64,000 nt of DNA from assembly GCA_900553685.1 (NCBI GenBank), contig USEI01000001.1:248001-312000 (forward strand), given 5' to 3'. Positions within the stretch are counted from its first letter, which is position 1. The number at the start of each line of letters is the position of its first letter. The stretch is from an uncultured Clostridium sp. (GTDB lineage: Bacteria; Bacillota; Clostridia; TANB77; CAG-508). The position numbers and the translations under genes are program-made. The notes beneath the pieces are model-generated. The model ran no database searches. It saw nothing but the letters and a program-made list of their open reading frames with translations, and was not told where the DNA came from. Shown here piece by piece: positions 8,808 to 17,993 of this stretch.

Positions 8808-9902
8808 ATGAAAATAGGAATAGTAGGACTCCCAAATGTTGGAAAAAGTACTTTATTTAATAGTATAACAAAAGCAGGAGCTGAATGTGCTAATTATCCT
8901 TTTTGCACAATAGAACCAAATGTTGGTGTTGTAGCAGTACCAGATGAAAGAATTGATAAATTGGCAGAAATTTACAAACCACAAAAGGTTACAAATGCCG
9001 TAGTAGAATTTGTGGATATTGCTGGACTTGTTAGAGGTGCTAGTAAAGGTGAAGGATTAGGAAACAAATTTTTATCACATATAAGAGAAGTTGATAGTAT
9101 TTTGCAAGTAGTTAGATGCTTTAACAATTCTAATATAGTTCATGTTGATGGAAGCATAGATCCTATAAGAGATATTGAAACAATAAATCTTGAATTAATT
9201 TTTGCAGATTTGGAAACAATAGAAAAAAGGATAGATAGGGCAAAAAAATTATTAAAAGCAGATAAAAAATATCAGTTTGAAATAGAAACTTTAGAAAAAG
9301 TAAAAGAAGCTTTAGATAATGGAAAATGTGCTAGAACTTTATCTTATACTGATGAAGAAAAAGATGTTTTAAGAGAATGTTTTTTACTAACAATGAAACC
9401 AGTATTATATGTGGCAAATATTTCAGAAGATGAAATAGAAAATCCAGAAGAAAATGAAAATGTAAAAAAAGTAAAAGAATATGCTGCAAATGAAAATGCA
9501 GAAGTAATACCTCTTTGTGTGAAAATAGAAGAAGAATTAAGTTCTCTAGAAAAAGCTGACAAGATTGAAATGTTATCAGCTTTAGGTCTAGAAGAATCAG
9601 GACTAGATAAACTTATTAAAGCAAGTTATAGATTATTAGGATTAATGTCTTTTTTAACTGCAGGAGAACCAGAAGTTAGAGCTTGGACAATAAAAATTGG
9701 AACAAAAGCTCCGCAGGCTGCTGGAAAAATTCATTCAGATATTGAAAGAGGATTTATAAGAGCAGAAGTTATATCTTTTGATGATTTTATGAATGCAGGT
9801 GGTTCAATGGTTCAAGCAAGAGAGAAAGGATTAGTTCGTTCAGAAGGAAAAGATTATATTATGCGTGATGGAGATATAGTATTATTTAAATTTAATGTAT
9901 AG
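8808..9902 (+). CDS. ychF: Ribosome-binding ATPase YchF (Obg family)
   Basis: Universally conserved P-loop protein that prefers ATP and binds the 50S/70S ribosome; linked to translation and stress responses. It begins at the G1 motif GLPNVGKSTLFN (about 6-17), followed by DIAGLVRGASKGEGLGNKFL (G3 and switch II). Then come the coiled-coil insertion and the C-terminal TGS domain with REKGLVRSEGKDYIMRDGDI. The length (364) is normal. The start ATG follows AGAAAGGA. It begins 50 bases after the tRNA. Confidence 0.97.
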   Translation: MKIGIVGLPNVGKSTLFNSITKAGAECANYPFCTIEPNVGVVAVPDERIDKLAEIYKPQKVTNAVVEFVDIAGLVRGASKGEGLGNKFLSHIREVDSILQVVRCFNNSNIVHVDGSIDPIRDIETINLELIFADLETIEKRIDRAKKLLKADKKYQFEIETLEKVKEALDNGKCARTLSYTDEEKDVLRECFLLTMKPVLYVANISEDEIENPEENENVKKVKEYAANENAEVIPLCVKIEEELSSLEKADKIEMLSALGLEESGLDKLIKASYRLLGLMSFLTAGEPEVRAWTIKIGTKAPQAAGKIHSDIERGFIRAEVISFDDFMNAGGSMVQAREKGLVRSEGKDYIMRDGDIVLFKFNV

Positions 9903-9947
9903 AAATGTTACATTTTTGTTAAAAATCAAAAAAAATGTAAAAAAACC

Positions 9948-9977
9948 TTGCATTGAAAAAAAACTATATGTTATAAT
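9948..9977 (+). promoter_or_regulatory. Promoter of LPYAG surface protein
   Basis: TTGCAT (9948-9953), 18-base spacer, TATAAT (9972-9977), about 38 bases before the start codon; a GGGAG-like ribosome binding site follows. Confidence 0.75.
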
Positions 9978-10014
9978 ATGAACAGATGTTAAGTAATAGG
10001 GAGATGGAGAGAAA

Positions 10015-10428
10015 ATGAGAAAAGAAAAAATTTTAGTTAGTTTATTAGTAATCGTATTAGTAGCTTTAGCTATTGGAAATGTAAGCTCTTTAGCAACAGA
10101 TATTACAAATACAGGAAATACAACAGGAACAATAAAACCAACAAATACATCTTCAGAAAATAAAGACAAAGAAGATAATAGTACAAATAAAGCAAATGCT
10201 GTTGGTGCAGTAAAAAATAATAATAACACAAATACTAATACAAATAGAAACACAAATACTAATACAAATAGAAACACAAATACTAATACTAAGACAAATA
10301 CAAATACAGCAAATTCAGTAGGAAAATTACCTTATGCAGGATCAAATACATCATTAGTTTTTGTAGTTATCGCACTTGTTGCTTCAGCATTATATGCTTA
10401 TAAAAAAGTATCAGATTATAATGTTTAA
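10015..10428 (+). CDS. Small Asn/Thr-rich secreted protein with sortase-like LPYAG C-terminal signal
   Basis: The 137-residue protein begins with a signal peptide (hydrophobic about 8-25, cleavage likely near LATDI). It continues with a low-complexity spacer of Asn-Thr pairs and ends with a cell-wall sorting layout: LPYAG (about 105-109), a hydrophobic stretch (SLVFVVIALVASALYAY) and a short charged tail with KK. LPYAG departs from LPXTG in having Ala for Thr. The repetitive spacer probably serves as a flexible wall-spanning stalk; no folded domain is visible. It has its own promoter (9948) and terminator (10454). The class D-like sortase at 22980 is the only candidate processing enzyme in the window. 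The sorting role is inferred from layout. Confidence 0.75.
   Translation: MRKEKILVSLLVIVLVALAIGNVSSLATDITNTGNTTGTIKPTNTSSENKDKEDNSTNKANAVGAVKNNNNTNTNTNRNTNTNTNRNTNTNTKTNTNTANSVGKLPYAGSNTSLVFVVIALVASALYAYKKVSDYNV
10226..10297 (+). repeat. 24-bp tandem repeat, three copies
   Basis: Two perfect copies and a third diverging copy of a 24-base unit beginning ACACAAATACTAATAC. It is in frame and encodes eight residues, (NT)3-N-R. Such coding repeats commonly vary in number by slippage. Confidence 0.85.
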
Positions 10429-10453
10429 TAAAAATGAGAGCTAACAATAATAT

Positions 10454-10480
10454 AGCCACACATATAGTGTGGCTTTTTGT
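10454..10480 (+). terminator. Terminator after LPYAG protein
   Basis: AGCCACAC, loop ATATA, GTGTGGCT, then TTTTG. Compact and GC-richer than its surroundings. Confidence 0.9.
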
Positions 10481-10627
10481 TATATAAACTTTAAAAATTA
10501 TATTATAAAACTTTATCAAAAATTGTATTCAAATTTTACTAAATAAAAATTTTAATCAAAAAAAGATGTAAGGAGTAGATAAATTTTTAAAAACATAATA
10601 AATTATGAAATAAATTGACGAAAAGTA

Positions 10628-10656
10628 TTGAAAAAACACAAAAAAATTGGTATAAT
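10628..10656 (+). promoter_or_regulatory. Promoter upstream of the chain-length/kinase fusion gene
   Basis: TTGAAA (10628-10633), 17-base spacer, TATAAT (10651-10656). The start codon is 84 bases downstream of the -10 and a terminator-like hairpin lies between them. Confidence 0.78.
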
Positions 10657-10673
10657 TAACACGAAATTTTTAT

Positions 10674-10719
10674 GATACAAAAGATGCAAGTAATAAAAAA
10701 ATTATTTGTGTCTTTTTTT
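10674..10719 (+). terminator. Leader terminator/attenuator candidate before the fusion gene
   Basis: GATACAAA and TTTGTGTC (one G-T pair) enclose a 23-base loop and are followed directly by seven T. It lies after the promoter and before the ribosome binding site (GAGGGAAG), where premature termination would control the downstream gene. Confidence 0.55.
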
Positions 10720-10739
10720 ATTTTTAAAGAGGGAAGAAA

Positions 10740-13700
10740 ATGTTATTTTTAGAAAAATTAGAGCAAAAAAAGTTTTATATATTTTTAGTATTAATAATAT
10801 GTATAATAATTGGTTTTATTTACACTATTTGCTTTGTGCAACCACAATATGTTGCAGAGGCAACTTTAGTGTGTTTAAAAACAGAAAAAACTCCTGAAAA
10901 TAAAGTTCAAACGAATGGAAGTTTAGAATTAACTGATAATATGGTATCAACTTTTAAAGAAATAGCAAAAAGTACATTAACTATAAAAGAAACACAAAAA
11001 AATGCTGAATTAGATATTAAAAGTGAAGATATAGTTTTAAAGAAATTATCAGATTCAGATACTTTTAGTATTCAAATAAAAAGTAAAGATTATGATAAAT
11101 TAATTAATTTTTCGAATGAATTTATAGAAATATTTTCAAAAAAAGCAGAAATAATACTTAACAATGCAGAAATTTATGTAGTTGATACACCGTATATTGA
11201 AGATAAAACTTATGGAAATTCTTTTTTTACTTCTATAGGAATTAGTATTTTAATTGGAATTACAATAATTTTAATATATATAGCATTTTTAATACAATTT
11301 GATAAAAAAATAAAAAATATAAAAGAAGTAGAATCAGAAATTTCTTTAAGAAATCTTGCCTCAATACCATTAAACAATAAAAAAAGGAAGACAGATTTAG
11401 TCTTTGATGAAAATAGCAATTCTTTAAGTTCAAAAGCTTTTAAGAATTTAAGAGCTAATATTCAATTTGTGAATGTAAATAACAAAGGAAAAAATACAAT
11501 ATTAATTACAAGTCCTAAAAATGCAGAAGGAAAAAGCTATATTGCAGCAAATTTATCAGTAAGCTTCGCAGAAGCAGGAAAAAAAGTAATGCTTATAGAT
11601 GCAGACATGAATACAGGTAGACAGAGCAAAATTTTTAATATACCAAATAATTTAGGACTTTCAAATTATTTATCTAATCTTGATGCAAATGGAATTGAAA
11701 TAAATGAACTTGTTAATAAATTTATAAATGAAACAGAATTTAAAAATCTTAATTTAATAACTTCAGGAACAATTCCACCAAATACTTCTGAATTATTATC
11801 ATCACCAAAACTTATTGAATTAATTAAAGATTTAACTGTATTTTATGATGTGCTTATAATTGATGCAGGAAAAGTACTTTCTGAAACTGATGCACTCATA
11901 TTAACAAGAGTTGTAAATTCAACTATTTTAGTTTCAAGCTTTAAGAAAACTAATAAGGATGACTTATGGCAAGCTAAAAAAGATATTCAAAATGTTGGTG
12001 GAAGAATTATAGGAAATATTTTAAATAAAACAAGTGAAAAAGAATATAAGAATAAAGATAAATTGCAAGAAAAAAATATAAAAAAAGAAAGAAAAATTTT
12101 TGAAGAAATTACTAAAAAAATAGTAAAAGAATTTAACAAATTAAAGAAATATATTTTGGAATTAAAGAATAAGTCAAATCAAAAGTTGTTAATAGAAGGA
12201 AATAAAGATAATACTCTAGAGAATTCAGAAATTATTGAGAATACAATTAATTATATTACTCCAATAGAAGAAATTAGTGATGATAAAGCTGTTACGGATT
12301 TTAAAGAAGATGCATCAAATACAATAATTGAAGAAAAAGAAGGTTTTAATAATAATACTTTTATAGAAAATAAGGAAAAAAATATTAATATTTTAGAAGA
12401 TAATATAATAAAAGATCAAAACTTAATTTCTGATAAGAAAAATTCTGATGAAAATTTGGAACAAAGCAAAAATAGTTTATTAGAAGAGGCAGAATTCAAA
12501 AAAGAATCTTCTGAAGAACAGAATTTAGAAAATAATGTATACTCAGAAACAGAAGTAAAAGTAATATATAAAAACAAAGTTGAAAATCAAGAAGATGCTC
12601 CAAAAATTGAAGTAAAACAAAATGTATCTATTAAAAATTTCGATAACATAAAACAAAATTTGAAAGTTATCTTTAAAAAATTTGAAAGTAATTTTAAGAA
12701 TTTTACAGAAATGACAAAAGATAAATTTCAAAAAGTTTTAAATATTTCTAAGAATAATAAAAGTGAAGAAGATGAAGAAAAATACGTAGTAGAAGAAAAC
12801 GAAGAAAAAGTTATCGATAAAGCAAATTTGAGTAGAAAAAAGGATGTTGGTAAAAAAGCAGATGATTCTAGTATTACTAATAACATAATGGTTGAAGATG
12901 ATATAAACAAAGACAATAAAGAAAATTTAAAAGAAAATGAAAAAATAATAACAGAAGAATTAGAAGAAGATAAAAAAATAATAGATGATTTAAAAGATAA
13001 TGATGAAGCTGTATTGGTTATAGTAGATGCAGAGAATGGATACTGTAGAGCTTTTAATAAATATTGTTTTACTGAAAAAGCTGTAAGAGGAATTGATCCT
13101 GTTGATGGTTTTAATAAAGCAAATTATTCAGCTTATTTATTAAAGAAAAGATTAGAAGACTTAATGAATTTATATGGAATAACAGAAAAACAAGCTAAAA
13201 GAATAGATACATTAATTTATAGTACATTAATTGATTTTGATGATACTGTTTGGCTTGAAAGAAAAATGACTTCAAACAAAGCTGATATATATGCAAAATG
13301 TATGGCAAAAGATTATGAAATTATTCCAGGTGAAGAAAAGAATGAATACGAAAAAAGATGTAAAAATTTAAGAAAACAGGAATTAAGAGATGGATTGATA
13401 GAAATTGAATATATTTTAGATGGATTATGGAAATCTAAAACAATTAGTTTTACAGATAAATTGGTTATGAATCGATTTGCGGGAATATATGACAGTAGTA
13501 TAAAACTATTAAAAGATAAGTCATTAAATTTAGAAGAAATGGATAGATCTTCAAAATTTGATAAGCTAAAAAGAGCAGTTGAAAATAACAAATTAACTAA
13601 AGCATTTATCAGAAATATTGGCAATATAAGAGAAAAACTATCTAATATAAAAGTTAAACAAGTTAAGGTAAAAACAGTTGAAGAAATTCAAAAAGAAGTT

Positions 13701-14078
13701 TTAGAAAATAATAAAAATATTTCAAATGATGATTATGATAATATGTCTATAGAAGAATATTATAATGAGAATACTAATCAAAATATTAATGTTAATTATA
13801 ATAAAAATATAGAAGAAATCGATTATAAAAAAGTTGAAGCAGAAAGAAAAAGAGAGCTTGAATTTTTTAAAGAACAAAAAAGAGAAGAAAAAATGATTCA
13901 AAAGAGAATCGCTATGGAAGAAAGAAAAGCTAAAAAAATAGAAAGAAAGAAAAAACGTGAAGAAGTCAGAAAAAACAAAGAATTAGAAAAACAAAAACAA
14001 AGACAAGAGGCAAAAATTGAAGAAGAATTATTAGTTGATAATTTATATCCTAAAACTAAAAACAACAAAGATATATAA
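10740..14078 (+). CDS. Wzz/BY-kinase-like polysaccharide regulator fused to a long acidic linker and an unknown C-terminal domain
   Basis: The N-terminal 190 residues form a chain-length-determinant (Wzz-like) unit: transmembrane helices at about 11-33 and 164-184 flank an extracytoplasmic domain. Residues about 240-430 form a bacterial tyrosine-kinase-like P-loop domain with NAEGKSYIAANLS (GKS 264-266), Walker A' VMLIDADMN and Walker B VLIIDAG. Such proteins control capsule or exopolysaccharide polymerisation. About 320 residues of Glu/Lys/Asn-rich linker follow, then a region I do not recognise from about 755 (AVLVIVDAENGYCRAF, FDDTVWLERKMTSNKADIYA). After that come a Tyr-rich segment (about 998-1024) that might be the autophosphorylation cluster, and a Lys/Glu/Arg helix. 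1112 residues is more than twice a normal CpsC-CpsD fusion. No capsule genes adjoin it. Confidence 0.72.
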   Translation: MLFLEKLEQKKFYIFLVLIICIIIGFIYTICFVQPQYVAEATLVCLKTEKTPENKVQTNGSLELTDNMVSTFKEIAKSTLTIKETQKNAELDIKSEDIVLKKLSDSDTFSIQIKSKDYDKLINFSNEFIEIFSKKAEIILNNAEIYVVDTPYIEDKTYGNSFFTSIGISILIGITIILIYIAFLIQFDKKIKNIKEVESEISLRNLASIPLNNKKRKTDLVFDENSNSLSSKAFKNLRANIQFVNVNNKGKNTILITSPKNAEGKSYIAANLSVSFAEAGKKVMLIDADMNTGRQSKIFNIPNNLGLSNYLSNLDANGIEINELVNKFINETEFKNLNLITSGTIPPNTSELLSSPKLIELIKDLTVFYDVLIIDAGKVLSETDALILTRVVNSTILVSSFKKTNKDDLWQAKKDIQNVGGRIIGNILNKTSEKEYKNKDKLQEKNIKKERKIFEEITKKIVKEFNKLKKYILELKNKSNQKLLIEGNKDNTLENSEIIENTINYITPIEEISDDKAVTDFKEDASNTIIEEKEGFNNNTFIENKEKNINILEDNIIKDQNLISDKKNSDENLEQSKNSLLEEAEFKKESSEEQNLENNVYSETEVKVIYKNKVENQEDAPKIEVKQNVSIKNFDNIKQNLKVIFKKFESNFKNFTEMTKDKFQKVLNISKNNKSEEDEEKYVVEENEEKVIDKANLSRKKDVGKKADDSSITNNIMVEDDINKDNKENLKENEKIITEELEEDKKIIDDLKDNDEAVLVIVDAENGYCRAFNKYCFTEKAVRGIDPVDGFNKANYSAYLLKKRLEDLMNLYGITEKQAKRIDTLIYSTLIDFDDTVWLERKMTSNKADIYAKCMAKDYEIIPGEEKNEYEKRCKNLRKQELRDGLIEIEYILDGLWKSKTISFTDKLVMNRFAGIYDSSIKLLKDKSLNLEEMDRSSKFDKLKRAVENNKLTKAFIRNIGNIREKLSNIKVKQVKVKTVEEIQKEVLENNKNISNDDYDNMSIEEYYNENTNQNINVNYNKNIEEIDYKKVEAERKRELEFFKEQKREEKMIQKRIAMEERKAKKIERKKKREEVRKNKELEKQKQRQEAKIEEELLVDNLYPKTKNNKDI

Positions 14079-14381
14079 AGATATATGATGAAATTAAGCT
14101 ATTAATTTAAAATTATAACTTAATATTATGTAAAATTTAAAATTATAGTTCAAAGTTTTAAAATATAAGATGAGAAGAAGGTATTATTTTAATACCTTCT
14201 TTATAATATTAAAGATACAATATTAAAATAGCATATAACAAATAATAGGTAATGTAATTATGTGAGTATGTGCCAAAAAATTAAGTTAAAATTGAAAGAA
14301 AAAACTTATAAAAAGCTTGAAATTGTCACAATATATTTATATAATTATTCTATATAATTTTATATTAAGGATGGAAAAAGT
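14079..14381. other. Intergenic stretch with one terminator
   Basis: 303 bases of AT-rich DNA. It holds the terminator at 14177 and a ribosome binding site (AAGGATGG) before 14382. I see no consensus promoter, T-box or other structured leader. Confidence 0.6.
14177..14206 (+). terminator. Terminator after the fusion gene
   Basis: GAAGGTATT, loop ATTTT, AATACCTTC, then TTTAT. Confidence 0.85.
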
Positions 14382-15656
14382 ATGGAAAAGAAAATTAGTG
14401 ATTTAAGTTTAGTAGAACAGGCTTGGAGCAGTGCATTAATAAAAACAAATTCTACCAATTTTAAAAGGACAGGTGAAATTGGAGATGTAGAAGATGTGAG
14501 AAGTTTTAGTCAATATTTAAAAGAACTAGGAAGCTTTGCAACAAGAGTAGATATGGATAGAAGAATGGATGATAAACTAAAAAAATATTTAGTTATGACA
14601 GTAGATGATAAAGAAAATAGATCAGATGATAGAAAAGTTAATTTATTAACAGACAATAAAGGCTATGATATAGCAATGATTTATATAAGAGATGAAAATG
14701 TAGTAGTAGAAGTATCTCCAGAAGTATTAAAAAACAATAAAGCTTTTTTACGTCAAGCTTCTATCTCAAATGACAGAAGTAAAATAGAAGTTGGAGATTT
14801 AGAAGAATTAGATAGAGTTATGGAGCCAGATTCTGTTGAAAAAATTATTGAACAAATTGAAAAATATGATTCTGTAAAGATTAGGAATAGAGATGACGCA
14901 AGAAATAGAATAAAAGGTTTACCAGAAAAAGACAAAGAAAGAGCAGATGTTGGTGGTGATTTAAATGATGGAATAGAAACAGAGGCCCAAGAAAAAAGTG
15001 AAGAAGAACTTGCCGAAGAAGCTGAAGAAGCAGGACTATCAGAAAGTTCAGACCTAGATACTATAATCAAGATTTGTAAAGAAAATGATTTAAGCCCTCA
15101 AGATATAAAGCAAACATTAACTGTTGTTGATCCAGCGACTATTGAGAATGATAGTGATAATAGAACAAACGTTGATCCAAATGGTGGAATGGTATTAATG
15201 CTTAGATTTAAAAATAAAGAAGCTGGAGCTGGACCAGATAATGTTTATATAATTCAAAATGGAGAATTATTACCTTCAAATGCGATAGACAATAATAAAA
15301 TGTCTGAGATAATGACACAAAACGAGGGAAATCCACAAGTTCATGAACTTGATGATGATAGATTAGAGAAAGTATTGGCAGAAATAACTCAAATAAAACT
15401 TGAATATGATAAACAAGTAGAAACAATAGAGTCTATTAATGCTGAGAATAAACAAGAAATTCTTGCAGTAATAGCAGATAAAGCAAAAGAAAAAATAAAA
15501 GATTGTTTAGGAAAATACGATCCTGAAATTGATAAAAGCGCAGAGATAGAAGCAAAAGAAAGTAATGAAATAGAATCAAAAACCGAAGAAACTGCTCAAA
15601 AAATTGATGATGATGAACTAGCAGCTTTTGAAGTTCCAGGAAAAATAACACATTAA
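14382..15656 (+). CDS. Acidic protein of unknown function upstream of metG
   Basis: I do not recognise this 424-residue soluble protein. It has no signal peptide or membrane segment. The N-terminal 160 residues look folded (SLVEQAWSSALIKTNS, then KGYDIAMIYIRDENVVVEVS). A very acidic stretch (EEELAEEAEEAG) follows, then a second possible domain about 225-360 (GGMVLMLRFKN, DNVYIIQNGELLPS) and an acidic helical tail. The overall charge is strongly negative. It starts at ATG after AAGGATGG and lies 13 bases before metG, so the two are probably cotranscribed. That could mean a translation-related role, but nothing in the sequence shows it. Confidence 0.75.
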   Translation: MEKKISDLSLVEQAWSSALIKTNSTNFKRTGEIGDVEDVRSFSQYLKELGSFATRVDMDRRMDDKLKKYLVMTVDDKENRSDDRKVNLLTDNKGYDIAMIYIRDENVVVEVSPEVLKNNKAFLRQASISNDRSKIEVGDLEELDRVMEPDSVEKIIEQIEKYDSVKIRNRDDARNRIKGLPEKDKERADVGGDLNDGIETEAQEKSEEELAEEAEEAGLSESSDLDTIIKICKENDLSPQDIKQTLTVVDPATIENDSDNRTNVDPNGGMVLMLRFKNKEAGAGPDNVYIIQNGELLPSNAIDNNKMSEIMTQNEGNPQVHELDDDRLEKVLAEITQIKLEYDKQVETIESINAENKQEILAVIADKAKEKIKDCLGKYDPEIDKSAEIEAKESNEIESKTEETAQKIDDDELAAFEVPGKITH

Positions 15657-15669
15657 AAAGGAGTTAAAA

Positions 15670-17268
15670 ATGAAAAGAAATATACTTATAGGAGGAGCTT
15701 GGCCTTATGCTAATAGTTCATTACATTTAGGTCATATTGCAGGACTAATATCAGGAGATTTTCTTGCAAGATATTATAGACTAAAAGGTGATAATGTTCT
15801 TTATGTTTCAGGATCAGATTGTCATGGAACACCAATTACAGAAAGAGCCAGAAAAGAAAAAGTATCTCCAAAAGAAATAGCAAGCAGATATGATGAAGAA
15901 TTTAATAAAATGTTTAAAGGATATCAATTTTCTTATGATTTGTATTCAAGAACATTTGATGAATATCATAAAGAAAAAGTAAAAATACTTTTTAGAAAAT
16001 TATATGATAATGGTTATATATATGAAAAAGTTGAACCTCAAGCTTATTGTGAACATTGTGATAAATTTTTATCAGACAGAGAAATTGTTCTAACTTGTCC
16101 TGAATGTGGGGAAGAAACTAAAGGAGATCAATGTGATAAATGTTTACATGTTCCAACAACTGAAGAATTAAAAACAGGAAATTGTATTGAATGTGGTTCA
16201 AAAATAGTAGAAAAAGAAAATAAAGTATTATATTTGGCACTTTCTAAATTTCAAAAACAAATTGAAGAGCATACTGAAAAAGTAAAAAATTCTTGGAGAA
16301 TAAATGCTCAAAATGAAACTTTAAAATATTTAAAACAAGGATTATTAGATAGAGCTGTTACAAGAGATTTGAATTGGGGTGTAGATATTCCAGTAGATGG
16401 ATATGAAGATAAAAAAATGTATGTATGGATTGATGCTGTTTTAGGATATGTTACAGATACAATGAAATTATGTGAACAAAGAACAGATTGTACTTGGGAA
16501 GATTTTTGGAAAGAAGGACATAATAATAAAATTTATATGTGCCACGGAAAAGACAACATAATGTTCCATAGTATAATCTTAAATGCTTTGCTTTTAGGAC
16601 AAGAAGAAAATTATCATTTAGTTGACACTATAGTTTCAGCAGAATACTTAAATTTTAATGATCAAAAATTTTCTAAAAGTAAAGGTATTGGGATGACAGC
16701 TCTAGAAGCTTTAGATTTATATGATTCAGATTCTTTAAGATTTCATTTATTAGCTAATGGTCCAGAAAAGAAAGATACTAATTTTACCATTGAGGATTTC
16801 GAAAATACTCATAATGGGGAAATATTAAACAAATTTGGTAATTTAGTAAATAGGACCTTAAGATTTAAAGACTTAGAAGAACTTCCTTGTGGAGAATTAA
16901 ATGAAGAAATAAGAAAACAAATAGAAGTTACTTATAAAGAAGCTGGTGAATTAATAGAAAAATTAGAATTTAGAGAAGCAATTAGAAAAATTATGCAGCT
17001 TGTTGAATATGGAAATAAATTTTATGATGAAAAAGAGCCTTGGATAGCTAGAAAAAATAATATACAAGACTTTAATAATACAATTTATAATTGTGCTGTA
17101 ATAATTGCAAATCTATCTAACTTATTTGATATAGTAATGCCTACAGCTTGTAGAAAGATAAGAAATTATTTAAAACTTGGAGAACCTATTTGGAACTTTA
17201 TTGATGTAAAAGCTAATATAAAATTAGAAAATATAGAACCATTATTTACAAGAATAAATAAAAAATAA
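15670..17268 (+). CDS. metG: Methionyl-tRNA synthetase
   Basis: Class I aminoacyl-tRNA synthetase that charges tRNA-Met. The HIGH signature is HLGH (about 19-22) after GGAWPYANSS. The KMSKS equivalent is KFSKSKG near residue 338. Between them is the four-cysteine zinc-knuckle region (CEHC, CPEC, CDKC, CIEC). The anticodon-binding helical domain follows. At 532 residues it lacks the C-terminal EMAP/Trbp111-like dimerisation domain found in many longer forms. AAGGAG precedes the ATG. It lies 13 bases after the acidic protein and 27 before the thymidylate kinase. No T-box leader fits in the short upstream gap. Confidence 0.97.
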   Translation: MKRNILIGGAWPYANSSLHLGHIAGLISGDFLARYYRLKGDNVLYVSGSDCHGTPITERARKEKVSPKEIASRYDEEFNKMFKGYQFSYDLYSRTFDEYHKEKVKILFRKLYDNGYIYEKVEPQAYCEHCDKFLSDREIVLTCPECGEETKGDQCDKCLHVPTTEELKTGNCIECGSKIVEKENKVLYLALSKFQKQIEEHTEKVKNSWRINAQNETLKYLKQGLLDRAVTRDLNWGVDIPVDGYEDKKMYVWIDAVLGYVTDTMKLCEQRTDCTWEDFWKEGHNNKIYMCHGKDNIMFHSIILNALLLGQEENYHLVDTIVSAEYLNFNDQKFSKSKGIGMTALEALDLYDSDSLRFHLLANGPEKKDTNFTIEDFENTHNGEILNKFGNLVNRTLRFKDLEELPCGELNEEIRKQIEVTYKEAGELIEKLEFREAIRKIMQLVEYGNKFYDEKEPWIARKNNIQDFNNTIYNCAVIIANLSNLFDIVMPTACRKIRNYLKLGEPIWNFIDVKANIKLENIEPLFTRINKK

Positions 17269-17295
17269 TAATATTATAATAGGGGTTAATTTAAA

Positions 17296-17976
17296 ATGGG
17301 AAAATTATTTGTAATAGATGGAACAGATGGAAGTGGGAAACAAACACAGTTTGACTTGCTAAAAAAACATTTAGATAAAGATGGAATCGAATATCAAACA
17401 GTAAGTTTTCCTAATTATGACAGTCCATCATCAGCTCTTGTAAAAATGTATTTATCAGGAGAATTTGGAGAAGATGCAAAAAAAATTAGTCCATATATTG
17501 CTTCAACTTTTTATGCTGCTGATAGGTATGCAACTTTTACTAAAGATTTTAAAAAATATTATGATGAAGGTGGAATAATACTAGCTGATAGATATACAAC
17601 AGCCAATATGGTACATCAGGCTGGAAAAATAAAAGATGAAAAAGAAAGAGAAAAGTTTTTAAATTGGTTATTTGATTTAGAATTTAATATATATGGTTTA
17701 CCAGTTCCAACACAAGTATTTTTCTTAAATATGCCACCTAAAATTGTTAAAGAACTTATAAAAAACAGAGAAAATAAATTTACACATAATGAAAAAAAAG
17801 ATATTCATGAAAGAGATCAGAAACATTTAGAAGAATCTTATAATGCAGCGTGTAGTTTGGCAAAAAAATATAATTGGAATGAAATTCATTGTGTGAAAAA
17901 TGATATTTTAAGAACAAGAGAAGATATACATGAAGAAATATATAAAGTAGTTTGTAAAGAAATACGAAAGAAATAA
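17296..17976 (+). CDS. tmk: Thymidylate kinase (dTMP kinase)
   Basis: Phosphorylates dTMP to dTDP with ATP. The P-loop is FVIDGTDGSGKQTQ (about 5-18). It is followed by TVSFPNYDSPSS, which fits the substrate-binding part, and the DR-x-T motif ILADRYTTANMVHQ. PTQVFFLNMPP gives the strand before the lid and RENKFTHNEKKDIHERD the lid. The length (226) is slightly longer than the E. coli enzyme and resembles the clostridial variant. It lies between metG and a membrane WG-repeat protein with short gaps, so it is probably in one operon. Confidence 0.9.
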   Translation: MGKLFVIDGTDGSGKQTQFDLLKKHLDKDGIEYQTVSFPNYDSPSSALVKMYLSGEFGEDAKKISPYIASTFYAADRYATFTKDFKKYYDEGGIILADRYTTANMVHQAGKIKDEKEREKFLNWLFDLEFNIYGLPVPTQVFFLNMPPKIVKELIKNRENKFTHNEKKDIHERDQKHLEESYNAACSLAKKYNWNEIHCVKNDILRTREDIHEEIYKVVCKEIRKK

Positions 17977-17993
17977 ACTCATGAGGTATAGGT

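Noticed and set aside
10226..10297. CRISPR-like repeats
   Set aside because: The units are contiguous with no spacers, and code for Asn-Thr in frame.
14079..14381. T-box riboswitch upstream of the metG operon
   Set aside because: No T-box sequence or specifier-like stem was found; only a plain terminator for the previous gene.
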